Assembly: GCA_035772405.1 (NCBI GenBank)
Contig: JAYKKM010000199.1
Coordinates: 248,001 to 312,000, forward strand
Direction: 5' to 3'
DNA from: Chrysogorgia sp. JL179-B06
Taxonomy: Eukaryota > Cnidaria > Anthozoa > Scleralcyonacea > Chrysogorgiidae
Length of the DNA stretch: 64,000 nt
Shown: one piece after another, positions 34,746 to 45,818 of the stretch
Layout of the letters: the number at the start of each line of letters is the position of its first letter
Numbering within the stretch: the first letter of the stretch is position 1
The notes under the pieces: generated by a model
The model's input: the letters and a program-made list of their open reading frames with translations, nothing else
What the model was told of the DNA's origin: nothing
Databases searched by the model: none
Position numbers and translations under genes: made by a program

Positions 34746-35760
34746 AATAATAATAATAATAATAATAAATGTCTTTATTGAAGATTTGAAACAAACGTTC
34801 AAATTTACAGTGAATCGCATATAAATTATAAATTAGAATTACATAAACCTAATAAATATTTACAAAATCCTTCTATTACAGTGTCTATCAATCACACTTC
34901 ATGTTCATGTTCTTATCATTTCTAAACATACTTGAAGAGGCATCTATTTACAAAGCAACGTTTAAATCTCTCAGTCCTAATTTTGGGTAGAATAAACGGA
35001 TGGCCACGAGGTCTCAACATTCTTGCCTTTTTATTCGGCAATAAATCATGCAAGGGATTATCAGAATTAGTACTAATTTTATGCCAAAGTCTCCGATCGA
35101 ATTTTTCCAGTAAATCAAGGGCTGGAGTTATTGATTTAACATAACCAAATTTATGGTGGGCCATGTCTTAACTTCGGGTGTACGAAAACTCCAAGATGAT
35201 CTGTTACTAAGAGACTCTTAGCACAGCAAACCTTTCCAAAATTCCATGGTACATTAGTTAAAAACTTATCCAAAGTGCGGTTTTTCCTGGTAGGCAACTT
35301 AACCAATTGCGACAAATTTGTCTGTAGTTAAAGCTGTTGCAGGTTAAGTTGGTTGAGATCACCCGCTATTACAATTTCTGCTTTTGGAGATGTGGAGAGT
35401 ATTTCATCACAGGCATGAATTAAAAAATCTATCAATTCAAATTCATTATACGTGGGTGATGGAGGGTGGTAAAGCGAAACGATCCAAATTGAATTTTATT
35501 TATTTTTGCCCATAAGCATTCAAAGTTATTAGATGACAGGTCCAAACGTTCCATTTTCCAATCATTCCGACACATAATAGCAACACCTCCACCCTGTCTT
35601 CCAATTCTATCCTTACGAAGCAACGTAAAACCATCTGGAGTTACCAGATGATTAGGTATGCGCTCATTCAACCAAGACTCGGAGATAAAACAAACATCAA
35701 TAGAGTTTGTTCTAAGTTCTTAATCATCAATAGAGTTTGTTCTAAGTTCTTGTTCTTAGT
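34746..35760 (-). mobile_element. Internally deleted LINE (endonuclease joined to ORF2 C-terminus)
   Basis: On the - strand, from 35,760 down, the frames read an AP-like endonuclease: IDVCFISESWLNERIP (catalytic Glu region), RKDRIGRQGGGVAIMCRN, then AEIVIAGDLNQLNL (GDLN motif) and LVTDHLGVFVHPKL (DH motif), with frameshifts and stops. It then passes directly to LLPNKKARMLRPRGHPFILP and KIRTERFKRCFVNRCLF, the C-terminal end of such ORF2 proteins, with no reverse transcriptase between. The 3' end on this strand is an AATAAA-like region and a (TTA)n tail at 34,748-34,769. A 26-bp tandem duplication lies at its 5' side (35,700-35,755). Confidence 0.8.
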
Positions 35761-36848
35761 ATATAACTGGAGTTTTATCTGATTATAGCAGTGTTAGTGG
35801 ATAGGATAAGTGGATACAAGACCGTTCTAGTATTATAATTGCGTAGTTCAGAGGGCGGTATAGTAAACATATTTCAGTCCCAGCGCGCGTTTATTGCTAT
35901 AAACACGCAAATAGCACAAAACACGCAAATCAATTTCGTCTCGTAACAAGGAATTTGCTGCCGTGCTGTGGGACCGTGTTTGCAAGAAACCTCGGTTCTG
36001 TTGCCCCACATAAAATATAATTCGCATATAATTGTGTCGGGAAACCAATCATGTGAATTACGCACGAGCCTTCGTCAGAGCATGTCAACTACGTATTCAA
36101 TCGTCTCATAATATCATATGTAATTACGTGTACATATTCGAACCAGTACATTATTGTATTAACCTTCGCTCTCCGGATTATCCGCGTCTCACCGGGAGGG
36201 AATCAGACGGTTTACACATTCTGCGAGCTTTACTGTAATTGCGAGGCCTGAGTAAACAGACCAAAAGCTTAGCAGTAAATACTTCACGTGTTTCGAGGTC
36301 ATATGCCATAATATTACCTCATGATCACTAATGCAAACGCACTAACTAAATTGATATAGGCTCCGCTGATAGCTCCTCTTTGCGTCTGCGAGGAGCAGTA
36401 GAGCAGAAAAAGTCAAGGACGTCTCGATTTGCTGCTGGTAACAAAGTAACAAACCTTGGCTGAAACAATTCATTTCAATTTCATTTAGTTATAGAACCTC
36501 CGAACCTGTACTACACGAACCTTTACTGCAGTTGAAAAAGCATGAGAAAAGCTGGCCCGAAGGAACACGGTGCGGACTATATTTATAACAAACAAAGCAA
36601 ATAATTATCAACTCAAAAGCGTTCACTAGATATTGCACGAACAATATTATGACCGATTTAAAACACGCAAGATTTTTAGGGCGGCTGTTCGTAGTGGCGC
36701 GACGAATACTCGACAACGGTCAGTGTACTGCTAAGTCTATAGGGATTGTGAAGGGTTGATAGGTCAAAACATCCTTGGAAGCTATTTGACTCGGGAAAAT
36801 GAAGCCACAGAGTTGCCTGCGGAGGAGGCTAGCTACTGTGTAGGAGGA

Positions 36849-36898
36849 GTAACGTTTCGCGAGCGAAGGCCCTTCATGAGATATCAGTAAAATGTTAT
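36849..36898 (-). repeat. Degenerate hammerhead-like repeat end
   Basis: The - strand reads CTGATATCTCATGAAGGGCC, TTCGCTCGCGAAACGTTACT: the same GAAGGGC/GAAACGT layout as copies A-C with an altered CTGATGA region. Probably a diverged Penelope-like repeat end. Confidence 0.4.
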
Positions 36899-37103
36899 GG
36901 ATGGCACAGTTTTACGTTTCCAGCAGCAAGCACGGCTCTGAATCATGACAAAACGTCAACACGCCAGCTCAGGTTGTACAATATCAATATGCACTTTTTA
37001 TTTACTTTACATTTATCATATCTATATAGATAATATTACATTATACAATAAGCGACATTTATACTTCTTTGATTTTACGACTCTTCTCTCTGTGGTAAAT
37101 ATA

Positions 37104-37724
37104 TTAATAAATTAGCTGGTGAAGACATATCCGGCGAAGTATGTACAATGTCGCTCTGCAGGGGCACATACTTACTTCTAATATAAATAGTAAAATATCT
37201 ATTACTCTATAAAACACTTGTTTTAACATATAGTGTATAATTATAGTTTTGTAATGAGCTCGTCGGGTCACGAAGAGCAAAGGACTTCGGATGATATTCG
37301 ACAACCACAATTCGTTGTCGTTACCGTCCTGATCGGATTCACTTATGAGCGAACAGTTATTATTTGCATCGGTAAGGCAAAAGTCGCCGGGAAATTCCCT
37401 GGCTAGCTCATCGAGGAGTTCTTTCAAATCTCCGGAGAGTACATCGTCTAAATGTCGATCCATTTCACCGCATTCACTCTCGTCAAGTGCGGTCACAGTG
37501 TCGGCAATAAAAGTCCTTGAGGAGTCCATCGTTTTCAGATTATTCAATAAAAGATCCGGTGACGGCAAAGAGTTATTACCGCACGAACCTGTTGACTTCG
37601 CGGTAGTACTGGTCTCGTCGACTTCCCTTGTCCTTCGCTTTCGCTTTCTAGCCACTTCCTCCCGATCCATTCGTTCGCGATTCAGTCGTCGCACTGTACA
37701 CTCGAGCACGGCATTCAAATACAT
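37104..37724 (-). CDS. Unrecognised protein, single-exon ORF (206 aa), possibly with a truer end upstream of 37,104
   Basis: This is the only long open frame in the 13.6-kb gap between INTS7 and XPO1. The frame reads in from QQANKRKRDPD before the ATG at 37,724, reaching a stop about 50 bases upstream, so an upstream exon is possible. Residues 10-33 are basic (RRLNRERM, ARKRKRRTREV), like a nuclear localisation signal. Residues about 80-120 are acidic with an amphipathic block (HLDDVLSGDLKELLDELARE), then a serine/asparagine/aspartate-rich stretch. The last 50 residues are hydrophobic and look like read-through or an intron. A basic N-terminus with an acidic helix fits a transcription cofactor; the N-terminal block faintly recalls SERTA-domain proteins, a weak guess. 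TATATATATA at 37,967-37,976 lies upstream on its strand. Confidence 0.4.
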   Translation of the reverse strand: MYLNAVLECTVRRLNRERMDREEVARKRKRRTREVDETSTTAKSTGSCGNNSLPSPDLLLNNLKTMDSSRTFIADTVTALDESECGEMDRHLDDVLSGDLKELLDELAREFPGDFCLTDANNNCSLISESDQDGNDNELWLSNIIRSPLLFVTRRAHYKTIIIHYMLKQVFYRVIDILLFILEVSMCPCRATLYILRRICLHQLIY

Positions 37725-38314
37725 GTCAGGGTCTCTTTTCCGTTTGTTTGCTTGCTGTTTGTTGGCAACGGATTTTCACCAAGTGCTGAACATCGGGCAG
37801 TTCGTCCATGATGATATATCAGAATGCAAATTGCAGTCTTTTACAAATTGTTTAGATAGATACTATCGATGGATGGTGTTACAAAGCTGGTCGCGATATC
37901 ACTTGGTGCCCACGATCAAACGCGCTCAGTCCCCAAGTTTGTATAGAGCAAGAATATGCCAAGCGTATATATATATAGTCGTATAGACCCAACAATCGCT
38001 TTAATTCATGACCCCGCGTAGACTCCGTGTATCAATGTTTTGAATATCGAAGCAGGTACCGTACACGGAATTATCCGAGATTGTAGTATAATCACTTTCA
38101 CAGAAACGAAAGCAAGCGATGATCGAACGCACACGATATTTCGTTTCTCCGCGTATATAAGTTGAAAGTCAACCACGGTAGAATTTTTGAAGAAACGCGT
38201 CAAGGAAGAGACGATATAAACGATCGACGGGATGTATTGTTGGAAACTTCTTCTCTCACAAACTTCCGCACCAAATGGCCACAGCCAAAACTCGATGCGT
38301 TCCAATTTGTACAC

Positions 38315-40479
38315 TTAACCGACCAATTAGAGCCAAATTTCCTTCGCTATATAGAGACAACTTTCTCAATTATTCCTTCGATGTCAGAGGATAACACTAC
38401 AGAGATGAGATATCTATTATCACACAGACAACACTCACGGAAGGCTCAGCTGCGAGTATGATCGAGAATAAGAAAGTAGGGGGATTCATATCCGCTTTGG
38501 AAAACAATCCACATGACGTGTGAAAGCGATCGAACCAATCAACACCGGCGATTCGTGTCGTCAAGAGCATATAGTAACAATTATAGTGTTTCTATTACCG
38601 GAACAATCATATAACCTTTGATATACTCGAGTGGAACATCTAGTATCAGAAGCTACGAATTCTATATGCCGTAGACTAGATGATAGACTTATATTTTTGA
38701 CAACAAACTAAAAGTGTTTCACACTTTCATGTGTTTCGCACTTTCATGTTAAATCATCACACAGCCGATGTCTTTTTAACGGAAGTGGGCGGCGCCCAAT
38801 TATTACTACATTAACTGTGAGCGTGGTTTTTATTTTCTTCCAAGGCCTATAGTTTTCGGCAGGCCTACTTCTGAAGATTTTGCGCTTTCGCAACGAAACG
38901 TTAGTAAACGTGTTTTAATTTGGTTGGACTTGTCTTTTTCGTTTCTTTAAAATATCAGCGCGATTCATTATCCAGGCGCAATGTGCAACTCTGATGGCGT
39001 GTAGCGACGAAATTACGTCTGGGCTTAATTCTCATGTTAATTCTTAATTCATCACATTAATTGGTGGCGATATTTTGGGGGTACCAGCAGGAATGGAACT
39101 GCTTGTATCAGTATCTAGAATGAATGACCGTAAGAAGCAGGGGGGCCCGGCGCCCCCTTATTCTCCAGAAGCAGGGGGCGAGCCCCCCTAAAAATTCGAC
39201 GTCAAAGCACGAGTTTTCTGCTGCCAGTTAAGCGCGATAGGCGTATGGCGCAGAGGAATATCCGATCTTTACATCCGACCTGGTATTTTCTTCGTTACAA
39301 TTCTAGATAGAAAATCAAATAAGCAATAACTGCTGATGCCTCAGATTGCACCAGACTTAACCTCGAAGAATATAGATTTCAAAAAAATTGCGGGGCCGGG
39401 TGGCACTTGCTCGTACACAAGTTTCAAACAGCGCAACTAGTTTCCAAAAACTATAGTCAGATATTGAGTTTATGATCATAATATTTTGTTGTAAAACTGA
39501 CCTCAAAATGCAGGAAAGTGAGAAAATCAAAAATTTTCAGGGGGAGCATACCCCCAGAGGGTTCTCGCGCCTTCGGTGCACGACAAGCCCCCCGTAATCT
39601 AAAACATCTTGCAGCCCGACTTTCCACCCGCATTCTCACCCGGAGAAAAGTTTCGCAGGCTACCTTGTCTATAGAAATCATTATAACAAAGTTCTATTAT
39701 ATATTGTCTAATTCTACCTCGGCGGAAGTTCTGGAGAAGTGCAGAGGCCATATCAGAGACATTGCGAAAGTTATGATATGCATGTGGTCGCGGCCAAGCC
39801 ACTAGGGGATCGATCTAGCGAACCGATCTAGGGAACTTGGGGTATGATCCTCCAGAAAATGTTGAATTTTACATGCCCTACTAGAAGTACATTTTCGGCG
39901 ATGAATTTCCCGAAAAAATAATCGCGGTAACCAAGGGTGATATTCAGATATTTTTGAAGAGGAGAGCCGTGATAATATCAGCCTTTTGTTGTATTCAAAA
40001 TATAATCGCCCCATTGATGGGACTTTCTAGAAAATGAAGTGCTAGAGATATGTTTGTTTTCACTGCGTAGGAGACTCCGGCTTTATCTTAATACACAAAT
40101 ATTAATTAACCCAAGAAGTAGATATCTAAATCGCATCTCGATGACGATATGGTAAATACAATACAGATGCTCTTAGTCCAGAGGCAGAGAGCCGTGTGTT
40201 ATGATAATATAAAAATAATACAAATGTAGTTAATTAGTATAGTTTATATCCTATAGTAAATAATCTATAATTATGTGTGGTAGCACCAGTCATGCACGAG
40301 TGTAGATTTCGGCTCCATTTTTAAAAAAATTTTTGTCGATGTCGCGAACTGGCAATTATTGCATCACCCAGGCTTTGCGAAACTGAGCGTTATAAATATG
40401 CTAATCTTCACGGGTGCTTTCTTTCTTCGTTTCCCTGATCATTTGATCAAGCTGTTCGAAGTCAAGTGTTCTTTCTTGG
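38315..40479. other. Intergenic sequence, nothing coding recognised
   Basis: Only a hammerhead-like relic near 38,872-38,932 and a short palindrome GGGGGCGAGCCCCCCTA near 39,175 stand out. The short frames here show no domain, splice pattern or conserved motif that I can name. Confidence 0.5.
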
Positions 40480-40710
40480 CTCTTACTTCGTGTACCGGAC
40501 ACAGAATATTACATCATTGAAATAGTTTAGTTTAAAAGTAGGGTTAGTATTCCTTTATTTCAGGGTTAGGACTAGAGTTTTTATTTGGGTTATGGTTATG
40601 GTTAGGGTTTTTGTTCTTGTAAAGCTTCTGAATCCCGAGAACTTAATAACCTTGATGTGTCTTTGACGTAGTCTGTGTCCATTGTGTGTCCGGTACACGA
40701 AGGAGATGCC
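40480..40710. mobile_element. Short element of about 230 bp (copy 1) with 10-bp target duplication
   Basis: Flanked by TCTTTCTTGG at 40,470-40,479 and 40,711-40,720. The ends pair: CTTCGTGTACCGGACACA near the left and TGTGTCCGGTACACGAAG near the right. The middle contains AATATTACATCATTGAAAT, AGTAGGGTTAGTATTCC and a TTAGGG-like run. A second copy is at 50,902-51,106 with its own duplication. Confidence 0.7.
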
Positions 40711-41251
40711 TCTTTCTTGGACATGCAAGTTATTATTACATTCAATCATAGACATAGTAATGTAACTAGCAAGTATCGGTGAAGTTATATACGCTCACAA
40801 TGCTATAAGAATTGCACACGCCGATATCGCGGTAGACCTACACTATTACGCTCGGACGCTCCCGCAATATACTAGACACGTAATGTATGTTATGTATTTG
40901 GATTCGGTAATTATTCCAAATCTCTTTTCAGAATTGAAATCCGTTAAATATTGACCGAGATAACGTTCAAAATATACGATTAAATCAGCATCCTTTTCCG
41001 ATTTGTGGTCATGGCGTGCGAGGTGGGGGTGTTAGGGTTATGATTGGATTTAAGACCAATAAGAAAGCCTCTATAACGTTTTCTGAGAAGACTCGACGAA
41101 TTTCCGAGTATTTCCGATAATGATCCACCTGCATACGTCATATACCACATATATTGAATCCCAGTCTTTCCCTATTTTCTAACGTTAAACTATGCCAATG
41201 GACAAACTTTGAGAGTTGATAGCTCGAAGACTCTGCAGCAGATTCACTTAA

Positions 41252-41569
41252 AGTGTCTATGAAGTGAAAAAATCGCTAGCATTTTTTTTGCTCTAACGAA
41301 CAAAGTAGCACGGCAGGATCGTTCGCTGAAAATTTCAAGTGTTTTGAAGTGCTTCGTTGCCGTTGACGTAGTACACCTGCATACGTCACAAGACAATACC
41401 GCGCGTTTCAGATTTCACCAAAAACATTTAGCCATGCCAAACTTTGAGAGTTGATAGCTCGAAGACTATGAGGCAGATTCACTTGAAATTTTCAGTGTAC
41501 GCTCTTGCCGTGCTACTTTGTCCGTTAAAGCAAAAAAAATGCAAGCGAATTTTTCAATTCATAGACACT
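41252..41569. mobile_element. TTAA-flanked foldback element, 318 bp
   Basis: The ends AGTGTCTATGAAGTGAAAAA and the reverse complement of AATTTTTCAATTCATAGACA are flanked by TTAA (41,248-41,251 and 41,570-41,573). The GCATTTTTTTTGCTCTAACG arm is also mirrored. A roughly 55-bp piece of the left flank (ACTTTGAGAGTTGATAGCTC) is repeated inside the element at 41,440-41,495. Confidence 0.7.
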
Positions 41570-42119
41570 TTAATAACGCGCAATAAACACAAACGCGCAA
41601 TGCATGACGGGTTGATACTCACACTTTAAGACCTTCAACAAGAGTGTTTCATCACATATTCATAACTGACAAATTTGGTAAAAAAGAGATATATAGATAT
41701 ATACATTATACCACGCTGCCAGTCCAAAAGTATCCCGAGTTAACGCCTAGCGGGCATCTTGTTAACTTAAAAAATACAATTAAAGTCTACTAGTCTAGTA
41801 CTAATAAAAAACAAACCTATAGTTGATTAATAAACTGTGCAATACTAGATGCATTATATTGCATTGGTTGCTAGATAGATAATACCAGTGTCAGCCCCTC
41901 TGTAAGAAAGCTTCAGTATTAGGTCTTGGTATAAAGACTATCATGAGAATTTGATAGTGCATTTCATTTCATTTTGAAAAGTGCATTTCATTTCATTTTT
42001 CATTTCTGGTGCATTTAATTTTTTTTTAATTTTTTTTATTTTTGATAGTGCATTTCATTTTTTTCATTTTCATTTATAGTGTATTTCCTCTTCACGCGAT
42101 TTCGTGGCGAATTAAGTTT

Positions 42120-42174
42120 GAGACACGTATTTATCATCATCATCATCATCGTCATCGTCGTCATCATCAAGGCG
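42120..42174. repeat. (ATC)n / (GTC)n microsatellite
   Basis: Imperfect TCATCATCGTCATCGTCG run at the 3' edge of the adjoining LINE fragment. Confidence 0.85.
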
Positions 42175-42800
42175 GCTTTAGAGCCGAGTACAATCGTAAA
42201 CCATTGTTCCCTGTCCATAACTATTGTCCATCATCACCGGCGTGTGTAGATCGTCCAACTCCAGACCCGTACCTTGGCCAACTTGTTGATAAATGTGGTT
42301 TCCGGTCTTTCTCTACTCACAGTTCCATGTTTTGGTTTCCATAAAATTAGCTAGGCTTGAGATAAGATCATCACTTCGTCGATAGCAATTCCAGTGAATC
42401 GTAATCTTTCTTTGACTGCCTCGTACCCAGGCGTCTCAATCCTTCCAAAGCGGAGGAGCGGCTAGACGGAAGAGCGGGGCTTTCTTTGATGCGTTCAGTA
42501 ATTTTAGGCAAACCCGCAGCTCGCGAGATGTTGTTTCCAGCTAATGTTCAAAATAGTACGAAGTCTGGTATAGCAGCCGTCAAGTTGTTTCTCTAAAACG
42601 CTTGTCAAGGTCCACGATTCGCAACCATATATATAACAGAATGGTCTCTACAGTTGCTTGAAATAGTTTGATTTTCGAGATAACTTAGATTTCCATATCC
42701 TGGACATATTGTTGCATGCCTTCCATGTTAATGCTTTTCTAACTTTTATATCCTTTTCTGTTGTGTTAATCCATGATCCGAGATACTTAAACAGGGATCG
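42175..42800 (-). mobile_element. Decayed LINE reverse transcriptase C-terminal region
   Basis: The - strand gives KYLGSWINTTEKDIKVRKAL, TWKACNNMSRIWKSKLSRKS, CYIYGCESWTLTSVLEKQLD and RLRTILNISWKQH with several stops. The YLGS.I, YG.E.WTL and R.LR..L.I.W pattern is the thumb and post-RT region of RTE/jockey-type LINE proteins. It ends in the trinucleotide repeat at 42,120-42,174. Confidence 0.75.
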
Positions 42801-43609
42801 AAATAAGCGCCGATCACCGATCGGCAAAAAAAAGTGTCAGGGTACTGCTTTGCGCGCTTGTGTTTTTGTTTTCATACGAATTTAGAACTATAATTTGCAT
42901 GTGAACTCTAGATTTATTTGGAAATGTTGAAATTGGAGTCCGATCCTGACTTCGGGGCGTTATGAAGTTAATGTTCAAGACGATTTGAACAGTTGCGGTT
43001 CGCTTGTTTGTGAACCACTGCGGGCCGCGCGCAACGCCATTTCTGACGAACAAAAGCTGGCTCGGATGGCTTTAGTTCCTGAATCTTTGCAAAACATCAG
43101 AAGAAACAAAATATATTTATTTACTAGTCACTCATCAAACACTTCCATTCGCAAACTTATTCGCGCTGTTTCAGCAGCATAACCCGCTGCTGTAGTTGAC
43201 CTCCGGAAGATCTATTAGTCTTTAATTTTTACTTTATTTTTATTCCTAATAAATATCTGGGACTGCTATATACTGGCGTATGCTGTTGCCACATTTCTAC
43301 AATTTTGACGTTGTTTTTTGTTATTATTCTTGTAATTTACCTGCAGTGGCAAATCCAATAAAAAAATAAAACTTTTCTCACTGATATTATTAACTATAAA
43401 GAAATTCGCATGAAGTACGAACGTTTAGTACCTGAGTGGGATTTTTGTATAAATTTTAGGACTAAATTCTGCTGTATTTTGCTATGACTAGGCGTGACAA
43501 CATGAAATATTGATAATTTGCCAGTTTAAACGTTGAAAATGGATTGTGACCGCAATTTTAAGTAGTGACATGACTAGTACAGTGAACTTTTTTCAATGAC
43601 ATCAGTATT

Positions 43610-43665
43610 AAACTTAAATTTTTTTACTGGGGGTATTTAAAAAAATACCCCTAGTAAAAGATCAC
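43610..43665. repeat. Short hairpin (TTACTGGGGGTATTT)
   Basis: TTTACTGGGGGTATTTAAAA is followed by AAATACCCCTAGTAAA, an almost perfect 16-bp hairpin in otherwise featureless intergenic DNA. Further GGGTATTT motifs lie at 43,728. Confidence 0.6.
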
Positions 43666-44085
43666 ATCCGGGATCTTTGGATATTAATATTTACAAACAT
43701 CAGTTTTCCCGCTTCGTAGTAACATTTAGGGGTATTTAGGAACACGTAAAATTGATTGAAAAGGTATTAAAAGGAAATAACACTTGTTCTAGAGGAATTG
43801 GTGAGGAGTCGCACTTGTGTTTGGCGAGATATTCATAGTACCACTCGTGCTTCGCACATGTTTCGCCGAGCACGCGTGCGATTTTTCATTGGTTCTTCTC
43901 GGAAAACAAAAACAAGTCAGAGGCTAGAAAAATGGGGAACCACGGAGCCTCATTACACGTGTCCCCACAGAAGACAGAAAACATAAATAAACGCGAGGCA
44001 CAAAAAATCTGCGGGACCGCCACATAAGCGTGGGGCCCCTGGCACTTGCCCAAAGTCCCCCCCCCCCCATTGACCCTCCCCTGCG

Positions 44086-44410
44086 TTGTACGCATTACTA
44101 CCCACGTGCAACTTTCTCTCAACGTACAATGTTGCGTTGTGCGCATTACTACTCACGTACAACTTATCTCGCAACAATGTTGTTCGCAATATGTTGGCAA
44201 TATGTTGTACACATTACTACCCATGTATTCAACAGCTTATCCCTCAACAATGTTGCGTTGTACGCATTACGGAGTACAACTTATCTCTCAACAATGTTGT
44301 TCGCAACAACAACGTTTCTTGTCGCACGTTGCATTAACAGGTTGCGAAAAGTAGAAGTCACTTTTTGCAACAATTGGCGGCAACTTTACGACTTGCAACG
44401 CAACAATGTT
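44086..44410. repeat. Degenerate tandem repeat built on CAACAATGTTG
   Basis: Four to five copies of an approximately 60-80 bp unit containing CAACAATGTTG, CGTTGTACGCATTACT and GTACAACTTATCTC. Several overlapping + strand frames are open only because the unit lacks stops; I see no sign of a protein. Confidence 0.65.
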
Positions 44411-45094
44411 GCCGAAAACAAGTTCAGAAACCTGGTCCTCGCGTGGTCACCTTAAACTGGTTATAAATAACTCGATTAACATAGAATTAAAATCTCATCG
44501 CGGCATAGCAACGCAACCCGCGTTGAGTGCATGCTATTCTTACGTCTGACTATACTAATATTAGAAATTTATTTAAATCTCTCTTTAATCCACTCCTAAA
44601 AATAGCGTTTCTTTATCGTAAATACAACTGCGATGACGTCACGCGATGTCGATGTACACTATGTTTATTTTCTGTTTGGTGGTACTTGAGGCTTTGAGTC
44701 GTCGAATACAAAATAGCGTTGAATGGTTACGGATAACCACGGTGAAGCAACGTGATTTCAGTATGATGTTGCGCTTCAGAAACTTGCTGAGATTGCGACA
44801 TCACAGACGGAACACAACTCATGCTTCCCCCGTGAGTCCGTGACACCGCGGGGGATATTCATCTAGGGGGTCACCAATCATAACTCGATCAACGAGATTC
44901 GTCACGGGGGGTTTTCTGCTCAAAGCGAGCTCTCCTTGAATCTTTTAAACAATAAAATCGTTCCTTCGCAAAACAAACATTTACACTTTTCCATAATTCG
45001 TGCTTGCCGGGAGACATGTAAGCACCGGTCTACATACACCGCCGAAAACGACACGTAGTGTGGAAAAGAGGGTAGCGAGGGACACCGAGGGATA

Positions 45095-45529
45095 CTAATC
45101 CTGCATCTCCTCGGGCAAGTCGTGGGGATTGATAATACCCGGAACAGTCAGTTGCATTTGTCGTTTCTCTTCCTGCGCCTTCTTCAGTTCCGACTCTCTT
45201 TCCACGAGGAACAGATCTCCGACGTCTTCGCTGCGGAATTCCTAGATATATAAAGAGTAAGTTACGATCAAGCGAAGAAAGAAGGGAGAGGAGAAATTGT
45301 TGTTGTACATGGAAGCACAATCTGACCTTTATTTGCACAAGAAAATCTCTCAAGTGCTCTTTGAAAGCTGGTATATCTTGATTTAACGTAAAGAAGCCTT
45401 CGACCAACACCCTGATCTGTTCTCTGTGATGTCAGAAAAAGACAAAAGAAAATAAATAAATAAATATATATATATATATAAAATTAATTAATTATATAAA
45501 TTTATATAAATTTATATATAATTTATATA

Positions 45530-45564
<35 letters not shown>

Positions 45565-45727
45565 TAATTAATTTTATTAATTAATATATATATATATATA
45601 TAAAAAATATATATATAAAATATATAAAATATATAAAATATATAAAATATATAAAAAATATATATATATATATAAAATATATAATATATAAAATATATAA
45701 AATATATAAAATATATAAAATATATAA

Positions 45728-45818
<91 letters not shown>

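Noticed and set aside
40560..40612. Interstitial telomere sequence (GGTTATGGTTATGGTTAGGG)
   Set aside because: Only two or three imperfect units, and the same run lies inside the second copy of a mobile element at 50,990, so it belongs to that element.
42036..42344. ORF with a His/Arg run (IYHHHHHRHRRHHQ)
   Set aside because: Translation of an (ATC)n microsatellite at the 3' end of a LINE fragment.
44030..44455. 141-residue + strand ORF and overlapping frames
   Set aside because: Overlapping open frames over a CAACAATGTTG tandem repeat; no domain or splice support.
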